From Shimia sediminis (GTDB taxonomy: Bacteria > Pseudomonadota > Alphaproteobacteria > Rhodobacterales > Rhodobacteraceae): a DNA stretch of 64,000 bases. The stretch lies in assembly GCF_003990645.1 (NCBI RefSeq), contig NZ_RYZK01000002.1, forward strand, positions 434,001 through 498,000, in the 5' to 3' direction. Position numbers and translations under genes: made by a program. Positions 8,168 to 16,174 of this stretch are shown here, one piece after another. Below the pieces are notes generated by a model. The model was not told the origin of the DNA and searched no databases. It saw only the letters and a list, made by a program, of their open reading frames with translations. Positions within the stretch are counted from its first letter, which is position 1. Each line of letters begins with the position of its first letter.

Positions 8168-9613
8168 TTACTCGTTTTCCATGTTGAGAATCAAACGTTC
8201 ATCGCAGGGGGCCACGCGCAGGATGTTCGTGGTGCCCGGCACGTTGAACGGCAGACCGGCGGTGACAACGATCTGATCGTCGGGTCCGGCAAAGCCTGCG
8301 CCCGTCGCCGCCCGCGCCGCCGAGACCACGGCGATCTTGAAACGGTGCACGTCATCGGCAATGGCGCAATAGGTGCCCCAGCTCAGCGCCAGGCGCCGCG
8401 CCGTGCCCCGGAGCGAGGTCAGTGCGATGATCGGCACACGCGGACGTTCCCGTGCGGTCAGCAATGCCGTGGTGCCGGATTCGGTAAAGCAGCAGATCGC
8501 CTTGATCGGCGTGGTTTCGGCGACCTCGCGCGCAGCCGCCACGATGGCGTCAGCGACACTGTGGCGCGGCGCGCTGCGCGACGCCTCGATCACCTGGCGA
8601 TAGGTCGGGTCCTGTTCCACCTCGACCGCCACGTCGTTCATGGTGGTCACGGCCTCGATCGGATAGTGCCCCGCAGCCGATTCCGCCGACAACATCACCG
8701 CATCGGCCCCCTCATAGATGGCGCCCGAGACGTCGCTGACCTCGGCCCGTGTCGGCATCGGGCTGTCAATCATGCTTTCCAGCATCTGCGTCGCCACGAT
8801 CACCGGCTTGGCGGCAAAACGGGACTTGCGCACCAGACGTTTCTGGATCGGCGGCACGCTGGCCACCGGCAGTTCCACGCCCAGATCGCCGCGCGCCACC
8901 ATGATCCCGTCCGAGGCCGCGAGAATGGCATCAAAATGCGTCACTGCCGAGGGTTTCTCGATCTTCGACAGGATCGCCGCGCGCCCCTGCGCCAGATTGC
9001 GCGCCTCTTTCACGTCCTCTGGCCGTTGCACAAAGCTCAGCGCCAGCCAATCGACCCCCAGACCACAGACAAACTCCAGATCATCGCGATCCTTTTCCGA
9101 CAGCGCCGCAAGCGGCAGCACCACGTCGGGGACATTCACGCCCTTGCGGTTCGAGATCGTACCGCCCGCAATCACCGTGCAATCGGCAAAGTCCTCTCCA
9201 CAGGCGGTCACTTTCAGGCGGATCTTGCCGTCATTGACCAGCAGCGTCGCGCCGGTTTCCAGCGCCTCGAAGATCTCCGGGTGCGGCAGGCACACGCGGG
9301 TCGCATCGCCCGCCGTCTTGTCCAAGTCCAACCGAAAGCCCGCGCCCTCGACCAGCTCTTCTTCGCCATTGGCAAAGACACCCACCCGCAGCTTGGGACC
9401 CTGCAGATCGGCCAGAATGGCAATCGGGCTGTTCATGTCCTTTTCGACCTGCCGGATGATACGGTGTTTCTCGCGAATCTCGTCATGGGTTCCGTGGCTC
9501 ATGTTCAGCCGGAACACGTCTGCGCCTGCTTCGTGCAGGGCGCGGATCATCTCATAGGTTTCGCTTGCCGGACCCAGAGTGGCCACGATTTTCACATTTC
9601 TTAGTCGTCTCAT
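8168..9613 (-). CDS. pyk: Pyruvate kinase
   Basis: Catalyses phosphoenolpyruvate + ADP to pyruvate + ATP, the last step of lower glycolysis. The 481 residues begin MRRLRNVKIVATLGPAS, followed by FRLNMSHG (K+/phosphate site), ILADLQGPKLRVG, the catalytic-lysine segment ILSKIEKPSAV, MVARGDLGVE and the ATQMLESM motif. The C-terminal regulatory domain is complete. I chose ATG 9613 by family alignment; an upstream ATG at 9628 has no ribosome site. A LacI-family-type operator lies 29 nt upstream of the start (9642-9655), suggesting carbon-source control. Confidence 0.97.
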   Translation of the reverse strand: MRRLRNVKIVATLGPASETYEMIRALHEAGADVFRLNMSHGTHDEIREKHRIIRQVEKDMNSPIAILADLQGPKLRVGVFANGEEELVEGAGFRLDLDKTAGDATRVCLPHPEIFEALETGATLLVNDGKIRLKVTACGEDFADCTVIAGGTISNRKGVNVPDVVLPLAALSEKDRDDLEFVCGLGVDWLALSFVQRPEDVKEARNLAQGRAAILSKIEKPSAVTHFDAILAASDGIMVARGDLGVELPVASVPPIQKRLVRKSRFAAKPVIVATQMLESMIDSPMPTRAEVSDVSGAIYEGADAVMLSAESAAGHYPIEAVTTMNDVAVEVEQDPTYRQVIEASRSAPRHSVADAIVAAAREVAETTPIKAICCFTESGTTALLTARERPRVPIIALTSLRGTARRLALSWGTYCAIADDVHRFKIAVVSAARAATGAGFAGPDDQIVVTAGLPFNVPGTTNILRVAPCDERLILNMENE

Positions 9614-9641
9614 CCATCCATCATCCATCTACGCGCCAAAT

Positions 9642-9655
9642 TGTTAACGCTAACA
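9642..9655. promoter_or_regulatory. CceR-like (LacI-family) operator in the pyk / amidohydrolase gap
   Basis: TGTTA-ACGC-TAACA is a 14-bp palindrome with the central CG typical of LacI-family sites. It fits the TGTTAnCGnTAACA pattern I associate with the Rhodobacter central-carbon regulator CceR. It lies inside a wider inverted repeat CGCCAAA (9634-9640) / TTTGGCG (9661-9667). It sits 29 nt before pyk and 79 nt before the divergent gene at 9734. Confidence 0.6.
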
Positions 9656-9733
9656 TGTCTTTTGGCGCTTATCGCGCAATTCCATTCCGGAAGCAACTGT
9701 CCTAAGTCTCTTGTCGAAGGACTTAACAGGCAT

Positions 9734-10477
9734 ATGACATACCAACCATTCCACATCTACGGGGCCGAACGCAAATCACGCTGGCTGATCACCGTGGACC
9801 ACGCATCGAACCATGTTCCGGACGAGATCAACGGCGGTGATCTGGGGCTGGACCCTGCTGACATGCAGCGCCACATTGCTTACGATATCGGTGCCCTTGG
9901 CTGCTCTTTGCGCCTGGGCGAGCTGCTTGATGCGCCGGTGATTGCATCGAACTTTTCACGTCTGGTGATTGATCCCAACCGGGGCGAGGATGACCCCACG
10001 CTGGTGATGCACCTCTATGATGGCACCATCATTCCCGCCAACCGCCACATCGACGAGGCCGAGATCGAGCGTCGCAAGACCGCCTATTACCGGCCCTACC
10101 ATGAGGCGCTGGAAAACCTTGCCGCATCGCGGGACGGCGTGATCCTGATCGCCATGCACAGCTTTTCGCCCAAGCTCAACGGCCGCTCCCCGCGCCCGTG
10201 GGAGATCGGCGTGCTGCACGCCCCGCAAGAGGACCGCTTTGGCATCGCGCTGATCGACCGGCTCGAGCAAGAGGGCGACCTGACCGTGGGCGACAACGAA
10301 CCCTACGCCGGTCACCTGCCGGGTGACTCAGTAGACCAGCATGCCTTTCACGATGGCCGGTTGAACGCCCTGATCGAGCTGCGCCATGACGAGATCGACA
10401 CAGAGGCCAGGCAACACGCCTGGGCCGAACGTCTGGCGCCGATCTTCCAAGAGGTGCTGGAGACCACAGGGCTTTAG
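9734..10477 (+). CDS. N-formylglutamate amidohydrolase family protein
   Basis: A 247-residue zinc amidohydrolase-like protein. It has the family pattern: VDHASNHVPD near residue 20, HIAYDIGA, NFSRLVIDPNRG, AYYRPYHEAL, and IAMHSFSP. I chose ATG 9734 (MTYQPFHI) because AAGGAC/CAGG lies upstream and the extra 31 residues of the longer frame are not family-like. A second, distinct N-formylglutamate deformylase (hutG) lies at 34776-35576 inside the hut cluster, so this copy probably acts on another N-acyl amino acid. It is divergent from pyk and may share the operator at 9642. Confidence 0.85.
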   Translation: MTYQPFHIYGAERKSRWLITVDHASNHVPDEINGGDLGLDPADMQRHIAYDIGALGCSLRLGELLDAPVIASNFSRLVIDPNRGEDDPTLVMHLYDGTIIPANRHIDEAEIERRKTAYYRPYHEALENLAASRDGVILIAMHSFSPKLNGRSPRPWEIGVLHAPQEDRFGIALIDRLEQEGDLTVGDNEPYAGHLPGDSVDQHAFHDGRLNALIELRHDEIDTEARQHAWAERLAPIFQEVLETTGL

Positions 10478-10618
10478 GGGGCGCAAAACCGGAAGCCGCC
10501 CTCCTTTGCAGCGTTGGCCTTCGCGGCGCACCCACTTGCGCCTGTCCTTGCCGCGCGGCACGCGAGACCCCATATTTGTCGGGCAAGAGGCCCCCCTGAC
10601 GGGCGAAAGGACAGACCC

Positions 10619-10861
10619 ATGACCTATGACACCCTGACCGCGGTTTTTGGCTGGATGACCCTGCTCAACTTTGTCTTTCTGGGGCTCGCGGCCCTCGCGC
10701 TCCTGGCCATGCGCGACTGGGCGACCTCACTGCACGCCCGCATGTTCGCAATAAGCGAAGATGCCGTGCGCGCGGCCTATTTCACCTTCCTGTCGCGCTA
10801 TAAGGTGCTGGCCATTGTCTTTTCCCTGGTGCCCTACCTCGCGCTGCGCCTTGCCGCCTAG
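10619..10861 (+). CDS. DUF6868-like small membrane protein
   Basis: An 80-residue protein with an N-terminal membrane helix (about 9-30), a polar middle (MRDWATSLHARMFAISEDAVRAAYFTFLSRYK) and a C-terminal helix. The pattern matches the DUF6868 family as I remember it. AAAGGA lies 8 nt before ATG 10619. It precedes the DUF1244 gene by 51 nt on the same strand. Role unknown. Confidence 0.65.
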   Translation: MTYDTLTAVFGWMTLLNFVFLGLAALALLAMRDWATSLHARMFAISEDAVRAAYFTFLSRYKVLAIVFSLVPYLALRLAA

Positions 10862-10912
10862 TATCGACACCCTTAGAACCCCGCCCAACAGCTGACAGCC
10901 CAAGAGGACCCC

Positions 10913-11236
10913 ATGGACATCGACCCGCAAACCCAGATCGAACTGGAAGCCGCCGCCTTTCGCACCCTGCGCGAACACCTGATGGAAAAACGCACCGATG
11001 TGCAGAACATCGACATGATGAACCTCACGGGTTTTTGCCGCAACTGCCTGTCGCGCTGGTACCAGGAGGCCGCCAACGAGCGCGGCATCGAGATGGACAA
11101 GAACACGGCGCGCGAAATCTATTACGGCATGACCATGGACGAATGGAAAGCCAACTATCAGACCGACGCCAGCGCCGAAAAACAGGCGGCCTTCAAAGTC
11201 GCCTTTGCCGAGAACGTCGGCGAAAACAAGGCCTGA
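10913..11236 (+). CDS. DUF1244 family protein
   Basis: A 107-residue soluble protein with the DUF1244 signature: NLTGFCRNCLSRWY (Cys42-x2-Cys45), the acidic helix ANERGIEM, and YYGMTMDEWKANYQ. Widespread in alpha- and gammaproteobacteria, function not established; the Cys pair may bind metal. It is followed within 6 nt by a dispersed palindrome (11243-11270). Confidence 0.9.
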   Translation: MDIDPQTQIELEAAAFRTLREHLMEKRTDVQNIDMMNLTGFCRNCLSRWYQEAANERGIEMDKNTAREIYYGMTMDEWKANYQTDASAEKQAAFKVAFAENVGENKA

Positions 11237-11242
11237 CCCCTC

Positions 11243-11270
11243 GTAGGTCGGACAAATTTGTCCGACCTAC
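11243..11270. repeat. 28-bp dispersed palindrome, copy 2
   Basis: GTAGGTCGGACAAA followed by its exact reverse complement TTTGTCCGACCTAC: a perfect 14-bp dyad, the same element as 1387-1414 with only the two central bases changed. It begins 6 nt after the DUF1244 stop, so both copies sit immediately 3' of a gene. Confidence 0.87.
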
Positions 11271-11376
11271 CCCCCGCAATACGGTCAGTTTCGTTGGACC
11301 GGTCGCGCGACGTGATCTAAGCTGGCCCCTGCCGTCTCGTGTTATTTGAGACATCCCGTTTTCAGGAGCCATCCAG

Positions 11377-14022
11377 GTGTCATTTAAAAGAGTTCTGATT
11401 TCCATTGTTGCCGTGCTGGCATTCCTCTTCGTGCTTGGCTGGATGGTGCTCAGCTCGGCCCTGTTCTCAGGCCTGCGCGCGTCGCTTGCCGAAGGCGTCC
11501 TGACAAAACAGCTGGGCCGCGACGTGCAAATCGCCGGAGACCTGCGGATCAGCCCCGGCAGCACCATCACCGTCACTGCCGAAGGCCTCATCCTGCCCAG
11601 CACTTCGCTGCCCGACACCAACCTTGCCTCGCTGGGGTTGCTGGCCTTTGATCTGTCCTTCCGCGACCTGATCGCGGGAAAGATCACGCTGAGCAATCTC
11701 GAGACCGCCGGGGCCACCCTGTCGCTTGTCGTGGACAAATCCGGCGCCAATTCCTGGAGCACCGCTGGCGACAAACCGGCCAAGACCCCCTCGGACAGCC
11801 CCAAACAGGCGCTGGATCCATGGGCGCTGTTTGCCGATCACAAGGTCGCGTTTGCGGATACCAAGGTGCGGTATCTGAATGCGCTAAACGGTCTGGACCT
11901 GGACCTGACCCTCGCGACCCTCTCGGTCGTGCGTGACGCCGCCGATGCGCCGCTGATCCTTGACGGCACAGGGGATTTGAACGGCGAGGCCCTGACCCTG
12001 TCTGCCAGGATCCCACGGGACACACCGCTCACCGCCGAAATCGCCCTGGATCAGATCACCCTGACCGCCTCGGGCACACCCGTCGCCGCCGAGGCCCCCG
12101 ACACACGCACCATCGCGCTCTCTGCCGATATCCGCAAACTGTCGCAGTTCCTCGATATCGTGAAACTGCAGAAACCCATCGACGGCACCGGCAAGGTCTC
12201 GGCCCTGTTCACCAGCGGCAGTGGTCCCAGCCGCATCGACAAGCTGAACGTTGTGGTGGATCTCGACACCGGGCAAAGCGTCGTGGTGACCGGCAACATT
12301 GGCGAGCTGGGCAACCCCGAAGACGTCTCGCTCACCACCCGCATCCGATTGTACCCCGAGGACGCCGAACCACCCAAGACCGCCACCCGCCGCGACCTGA
12401 AGCTGGTCGCCGTGGATATGGTGATCGACAGCGTTCCCGGCCAGATCGCCCAGCGCAGCATGAAGATCGTGACCAACGGATTTGTCATCGACACCGCGGG
12501 CGAAGGCCCGCCGCCGATCAAGGTCGGGCAGCTGTCGCGCAGCGACGACGGCAAACTGCGTCTGGGCAGCGTCAACCTGCGTATCGGCCAGCCGGAAAAC
12601 CCATTCCTTATCCTGGACGGTTCCGTGGGCGACGCGCTCAAACTCGCCGAGATTGATGCCACCGGCACCCTTGACCTGCCCGTCGGCGCGCTGTTGTCCA
12701 CCCAGCGGTTCCAGGATTCAGATGTCCTCGGGCATCTGGTGGGCGAGCTTCACCTCAAGGGCAATGTCCAGCAACTCACCCTGACCGATGTCACCGCCTC
12801 GGCCCAGGGCACGGACCTGTGGTCGCTGGACGTGGGCGGCACGGTGCGCAACGTCCTTGCCTTTCAGAACATCGACCTGACCGCCTCGGTCAAGGTGCCC
12901 TCCAGCAAGGCGCTGCTCGAAGCGCTGCACCTCAATCCCGTGGCCACAGGCGCCACCGCAATCGAGTTCCACGTTGAAAGCGAAGAAGACGATTTCTACG
13001 GCACCGCCAACATCAATCTGGGTGAGTCCGACCTGCGGCTGACCCTTGATGTCGACGACGCCCAGGAAGAGCCGGTGGTCCATGGCACGCTCACAAGCGA
13101 CCTGATCCAGGTTGACCACCTGAAACAGGTCATCGGCGCGGCCATCGAGCTGCGCAAACTCAATCGCCCCCTGCCCGACACCCCGGACACCGACGCCCCC
13201 GAAGGCCCGTTTCGCGATACCACACTGTTGCCGCTGGGACAGGCTCTGTTGACGACGGGCATGGATATGGACCTCCAAATTGACCTCAGGCAGCTTCAGG
13301 GCGCTGAGGTCGGCAGTTCACTGCAAACCCAACTGACGTTGGACAAGGACCAGCTCTCGGCCGGGCCTGTCTCTTTTGAATACGGGGGCGGCACCTTTGA
13401 CGTCGAAGGTCAGATCGACCTGTCTCAGGAACAGCATATTCTTGAAATCAAAGGGTCCGCCGGCGGCTGGGGCCTCTTGGATATTCTGGAACTGGTGCAC
13501 TTCAAAAAGGCCGCCAGCGGCACGCTCTATTCCAACTTTGATGTTTCCGGCCCCGTCACCTCTGTGCGCGACTTTGTTGCGGCGATGAATGGCAGCGCCA
13601 CGGTCTCGATGCGTGACGGGCATATCCAGTCGCAGCTCCTGGATCTTGCCGGGCTGGGCATCCTGCCGTGGCTGTTCTCGGACAAGGAAGAGCTTGCCAC
13701 GATCTCCTGTCTGCGCATGCCCATGTCGATCTCGAATGGTCGGATCACCACCAAGCAGACCGCCGTGGAAACCAACCAGGTGCAAATTGTCGTCTATGGC
13801 GACGTGGACCTTGGCAAGCGCACCATCGACATCCATGGCCAACCCCGGAAAATCGGCGAGCCGCTGAAACGCAGCCCCTGGCCGTTTACGCTGTCGGGGT
13901 CTCTGAAAGACCCCAAGGTCAAGGTCAAGGACGGCCCCAAGCGGCTCAAACGCAAGGATGGCGCCGACACCATGCCCGCCAAACGCAAGGCCTGCGTGCC
14001 GGACATCCTGCAGCTGCAATGA
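11377..14022 (+). CDS. AsmA-family (AsmA/TamB-like) inner-membrane-anchored protein
   Basis: An 881-residue protein. Residues 3-31 form one N-terminal membrane anchor (KRVLISIVAVLAFLFVLGW); the rest is a long periplasmic beta-rich part with many DLSFRDLIAGKITLSNLETAG-type repeats, typical of the AsmA N-terminal domain and the C-terminal AsmA_2 domain (TLYSNFDVSGPVTSVRDFVAAMNG). Family members form hydrophobic grooves that help move phospholipid between membranes. The start is GTG 11377, with AGGAG 9 nt upstream. The C-terminus is very basic. No operon partner; the next gene is 176 nt away. Confidence 0.88.
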   Translation: MSFKRVLISIVAVLAFLFVLGWMVLSSALFSGLRASLAEGVLTKQLGRDVQIAGDLRISPGSTITVTAEGLILPSTSLPDTNLASLGLLAFDLSFRDLIAGKITLSNLETAGATLSLVVDKSGANSWSTAGDKPAKTPSDSPKQALDPWALFADHKVAFADTKVRYLNALNGLDLDLTLATLSVVRDAADAPLILDGTGDLNGEALTLSARIPRDTPLTAEIALDQITLTASGTPVAAEAPDTRTIALSADIRKLSQFLDIVKLQKPIDGTGKVSALFTSGSGPSRIDKLNVVVDLDTGQSVVVTGNIGELGNPEDVSLTTRIRLYPEDAEPPKTATRRDLKLVAVDMVIDSVPGQIAQRSMKIVTNGFVIDTAGEGPPPIKVGQLSRSDDGKLRLGSVNLRIGQPENPFLILDGSVGDALKLAEIDATGTLDLPVGALLSTQRFQDSDVLGHLVGELHLKGNVQQLTLTDVTASAQGTDLWSLDVGGTVRNVLAFQNIDLTASVKVPSSKALLEALHLNPVATGATAIEFHVESEEDDFYGTANINLGESDLRLTLDVDDAQEEPVVHGTLTSDLIQVDHLKQVIGAAIELRKLNRPLPDTPDTDAPEGPFRDTTLLPLGQALLTTGMDMDLQIDLRQLQGAEVGSSLQTQLTLDKDQLSAGPVSFEYGGGTFDVEGQIDLSQEQHILEIKGSAGGWGLLDILELVHFKKAASGTLYSNFDVSGPVTSVRDFVAAMNGSATVSMRDGHIQSQLLDLAGLGILPWLFSDKEELATISCLRMPMSISNGRITTKQTAVETNQVQIVVYGDVDLGKRTIDIHGQPRKIGEPLKRSPWPFTLSGSLKDPKVKVKDGPKRLKRKDGADTMPAKRKACVPDILQLQ

Positions 14023-14198
14023 AGCCCGCAGGCTGACCACAGACCGCAGCCACTGGTTCGGGCCAACGGGGTTGGTCGCCGGGCACCGACGCCTGAACGC
14101 CTCTTGCGCACATCTGTTGTGCAATGACGCCCCTTGGGTCCACGCCGCAGGTGACTTAGCTTGCACTCAAACAGGACGGCCGCAAAAGGAAGACGGAT

Positions 14199-14999
14199 AT
14201 GGCGCAGCCTCTCCCCACGTACTTTATCAGCCACGGTGGCGGGCCGTGGCCATGGTTGCCGGACAGGCGCGCCATGTTCGCCCCTCTCGAGGCCTCGCTT
14301 GCCGCGATGCCCTCAGAGCTGGCGGAACGCCCCAGGGCGATCCTGATGATCTCGGGCCACTGGGAAGCCGACAGTTACCGCGTCATGGCCGCGCCCAATC
14401 CGCCAATGGTCTATGACTATTACAACTTTCCGCCCCACACCTACGAGGTCACCTATCCCGCCCCCGGTGCGCCCGATCTGGCCCGACGCGCCGCCGAGCT
14501 GATCCGCGCCGCCGGCCTGCCCTCAGAGCTGGACACCACCCAGGGCTTTGACCACGGCACCTTTGCCCCGCTGGCGATTATGTACCCCGACGCCGATATG
14601 CCGGTCTTTCAGGTGTCACTGCGGCACGGCTATGATCCGGCGGAACACATGGCGCTTGGCCGCGCACTGGCCCCCCTGCGCGAAGAAGGTGTGCTGATCG
14701 TCGGCTCTGGCCTCAGCTACCACAACCTGCGCCTGATGGGCCCCGAGGCCCGCGAGCCCTCCGAGGCATTTGACGGCTGGCTCAATCACGCACTGACCCA
14801 ACCGCCCGAGACCCGCACCGATCTGATCCTGAACTGGGAACAGGCCCCCCACGCCCGCACCTGCCACGCCGAGGAAGACCACTTTGCCCCCCTCTTTGTC
14901 GCCCTCGGCGCGGCGGAACAGGCGGAGACCACGCAGGTCTACCACCAGAAAGAGGTGTTCGGCGGCATGACGGCCTCGGGCTTTCGGTTTGACGGCTAG
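14199..14999 (+). CDS. DODA-type (LigB-like) extradiol ring-cleavage dioxygenase family protein
   Basis: A 266-residue protein of the class III extradiol dioxygenase superfamily. The likely metal ligands are His12 (FISHGGG), His54 (ISGHWE) and His175 (LSYHNL); His119 (FDHGTF) is the usual acid/base residue. This pattern matches the YgiD/DODA group, whose members open catechol or DOPA rings; bacterial physiological substrates are mostly unknown. The ORF opens at ATG 14199, preceded by GGAAGACGGAT. It stands alone between AsmA and the D-amino-acid module. Confidence 0.88.
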   Translation: MAQPLPTYFISHGGGPWPWLPDRRAMFAPLEASLAAMPSELAERPRAILMISGHWEADSYRVMAAPNPPMVYDYYNFPPHTYEVTYPAPGAPDLARRAAELIRAAGLPSELDTTQGFDHGTFAPLAIMYPDADMPVFQVSLRHGYDPAEHMALGRALAPLREEGVLIVGSGLSYHNLRLMGPEAREPSEAFDGWLNHALTQPPETRTDLILNWEQAPHARTCHAEEDHFAPLFVALGAAEQAETTQVYHQKEVFGGMTASGFRFDG

Positions 15000-15127
15000 A
15001 GGCGTGCTCCCGCCCGGTTGTCTGTGTATCTGAAGATACCCAGCAACAGGTTGGGCGTGGCCGCGCGCAGGGCGCGCGGCGGGTGCGCCCGGCCGCCAGG
15101 CACATTCATACACCCTCTGAACAGTAA

Positions 15128-15154
15128 ATGACCCCAGAGGTTCTCCGGGGTCAT
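15128..15154. terminator. Probable bidirectional terminator hairpin
   Basis: ATGACCCC / GGGGTCAT form a perfect 8-bp outer stem, and the inner CCAGAGG...TCTCCGG extends it. It lies between two convergent genes. There is no long T-run on either side, so termination strength is uncertain. Confidence 0.5.
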
Positions 15155-15190
15155 GACAGGCAGTATCCTAACAAATGCTTGCGCTCGGCG

Positions 15191-15292
15191 CGTTAACACC
15201 CGGCCCTTACAGACCCGACACCGACGCAATACCGACATGATACCGACGTGTTACAGACCACGGTTTCCCATGAAAACAAGGGCGTTAACCTT
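15191..15292. repeat. Iteron-bearing dispersed element, copy A
   Basis: Four 11-bp units start ACCGACGCAAT, ACCGACATGAT, ACCGACGTGTT, ACAGACCACGG (15219-15262), flanked by GTTAA at 15192 and GCGTTAA at 15283. The 42-bp core 15213-15254 matches 27951-27992 at 40 of 42 positions and the flanks are also similar. It ends 8 nt before the aminotransferase stop. Eleven-bp spacing places every ACCGAC on nearly the same DNA face. Confidence 0.8.
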
Positions 15293-15300
15293 CGAATCGG

Positions 15301-16164
15301 TCAGATCGCTGCTTTCATGCTTTCGTCGAGGTAAATTTCCCGCAGCCGCTTGGCGATCGGACCGGGAGTGCCATCGCCCAGCGCAACCCCGTCAATCTCG
15401 ACGACAGGCATGACAAAGGCGCTGGCCGAGGTGGTAAAGGCCTCATCCGCTTCCTTGGCTTCCTCGATGGTGAACAGCCGTTCCTCGATCTCCATTTGCG
15501 CCTCTTCGGCCATGCGCAGAACCGCCTTGCGGGTGATACCGTGCAGGATGTCGTTCGACAGCGGACGGGTCACGATCTTGCCGTTCTTGACGTAATAGGC
15601 GTTGTTCGACGTGCCCTCGGTCACATAGCCGTCTTCGATCAGCCAGGCGTCATCGGCGCCGGCTTTCTTGGCCATCATCTTGCCCATCGAGGGGTACAAA
15701 AGCTGCACGGTCTTGATGTCACGACGATGCCAGCGGATGTCCGGGATCGAGATAACTTTGGCGCCCTTTTGCGAGGCCGGGCTGTTGGCCAGACCGGGTT
15801 TGTTCTGCGTAAACAACACGATAGTCGGCTTGGTGGTTTCGGGATCAGGGAACACAAAATCCCGGTCGCCATCCGACCCACGGGTCACCTGCAGATAGAT
15901 CAGACCTTCGTCGATCTCGTTCAACTCCACCAGCTTGCGGTGGATCTCCAGCAGCTCATCCTTGTCGCAAGGCTCCGACATCTCCAGCTCATCCAACGAC
16001 CGCTTGAGGCGCACGGCGTGACCTTCAAAGTCGATCAGCTTGCCACCCAGAACCGAGGTCACCTCGTAAACGGCATCCGCCATCAGGAAACCACGGTCAA
16101 AGATCGAAACCGTCGCCTCGGTCTCGGGCAGGTATTGGCCATTCACATATACGGTACGGGTCAT
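15301..16164 (-). CDS. dat: D-amino-acid aminotransferase (class IV, PLP)
   Basis: A 287-residue fold-type IV aminotransferase. The PLP lysine is Lys151 in HRRDIKTVQLL, and GYVTEGTSNNAYYV is the phosphate-binding segment. The RDIKT context and N-terminus MTRTVYVNGQYLPETEATVSIFDRGF favour D-amino-acid aminotransferase over branched-chain enzymes. It would convert D-amino acids plus 2-oxoglutarate to 2-oxo acids plus D-glutamate. ATG 16164 is preceded by AAGGAG. It lies 10 nt after dgcA, last in a dgcN-dgcA-dat operon, so the D-glutamate it makes could be consumed by the two enzymes encoded upstream. Confidence 0.9.
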   Translation of the reverse strand: MTRTVYVNGQYLPETEATVSIFDRGFLMADAVYEVTSVLGGKLIDFEGHAVRLKRSLDELEMSEPCDKDELLEIHRKLVELNEIDEGLIYLQVTRGSDGDRDFVFPDPETTKPTIVLFTQNKPGLANSPASQKGAKVISIPDIRWHRRDIKTVQLLYPSMGKMMAKKAGADDAWLIEDGYVTEGTSNNAYYVKNGKIVTRPLSNDILHGITRKAVLRMAEEAQMEIEERLFTIEEAKEADEAFTTSASAFVMPVVEIDGVALGDGTPGPIAKRLREIYLDESMKAAI

Positions 16165-16174
16165 GTCGGTCTCC

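Larger units (their letters stand above)
15000..15300. other. Convergent intergenic gap with hairpin and iteron repeat
   Basis: The 301-bp gap between the dioxygenase (+) and the D-amino-acid aminotransferase (-) has no credible gene. It holds a GC-rich stretch (15058-15100), the hairpin at 15128-15154 and the iteron element at 15191-15292, annotated separately. Confidence 0.7.

Noticed and set aside
7985-9604. Open frame of 539 codons on the plus strand
   Set aside because: It is antisense to pyk, which has all family motifs; the product is His/Arg-rich shadow sequence.
13318-14166. Minus-strand frame of 282 codons
   Set aside because: Antisense to the AsmA-family gene, without any family-like motif.
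15192-15212. CtrA box at TTAACACCCGGCCCTTAC
   Set aside because: The second half is TTAC at the wrong spacing; it does not meet TTAA-N7-TTAA.
15213-15262. Possible CRISPR array at the ACCGAC repeats
   Set aside because: Units are 11 bp with no unique spacers and no cas genes; this is an iteron-type tandem.
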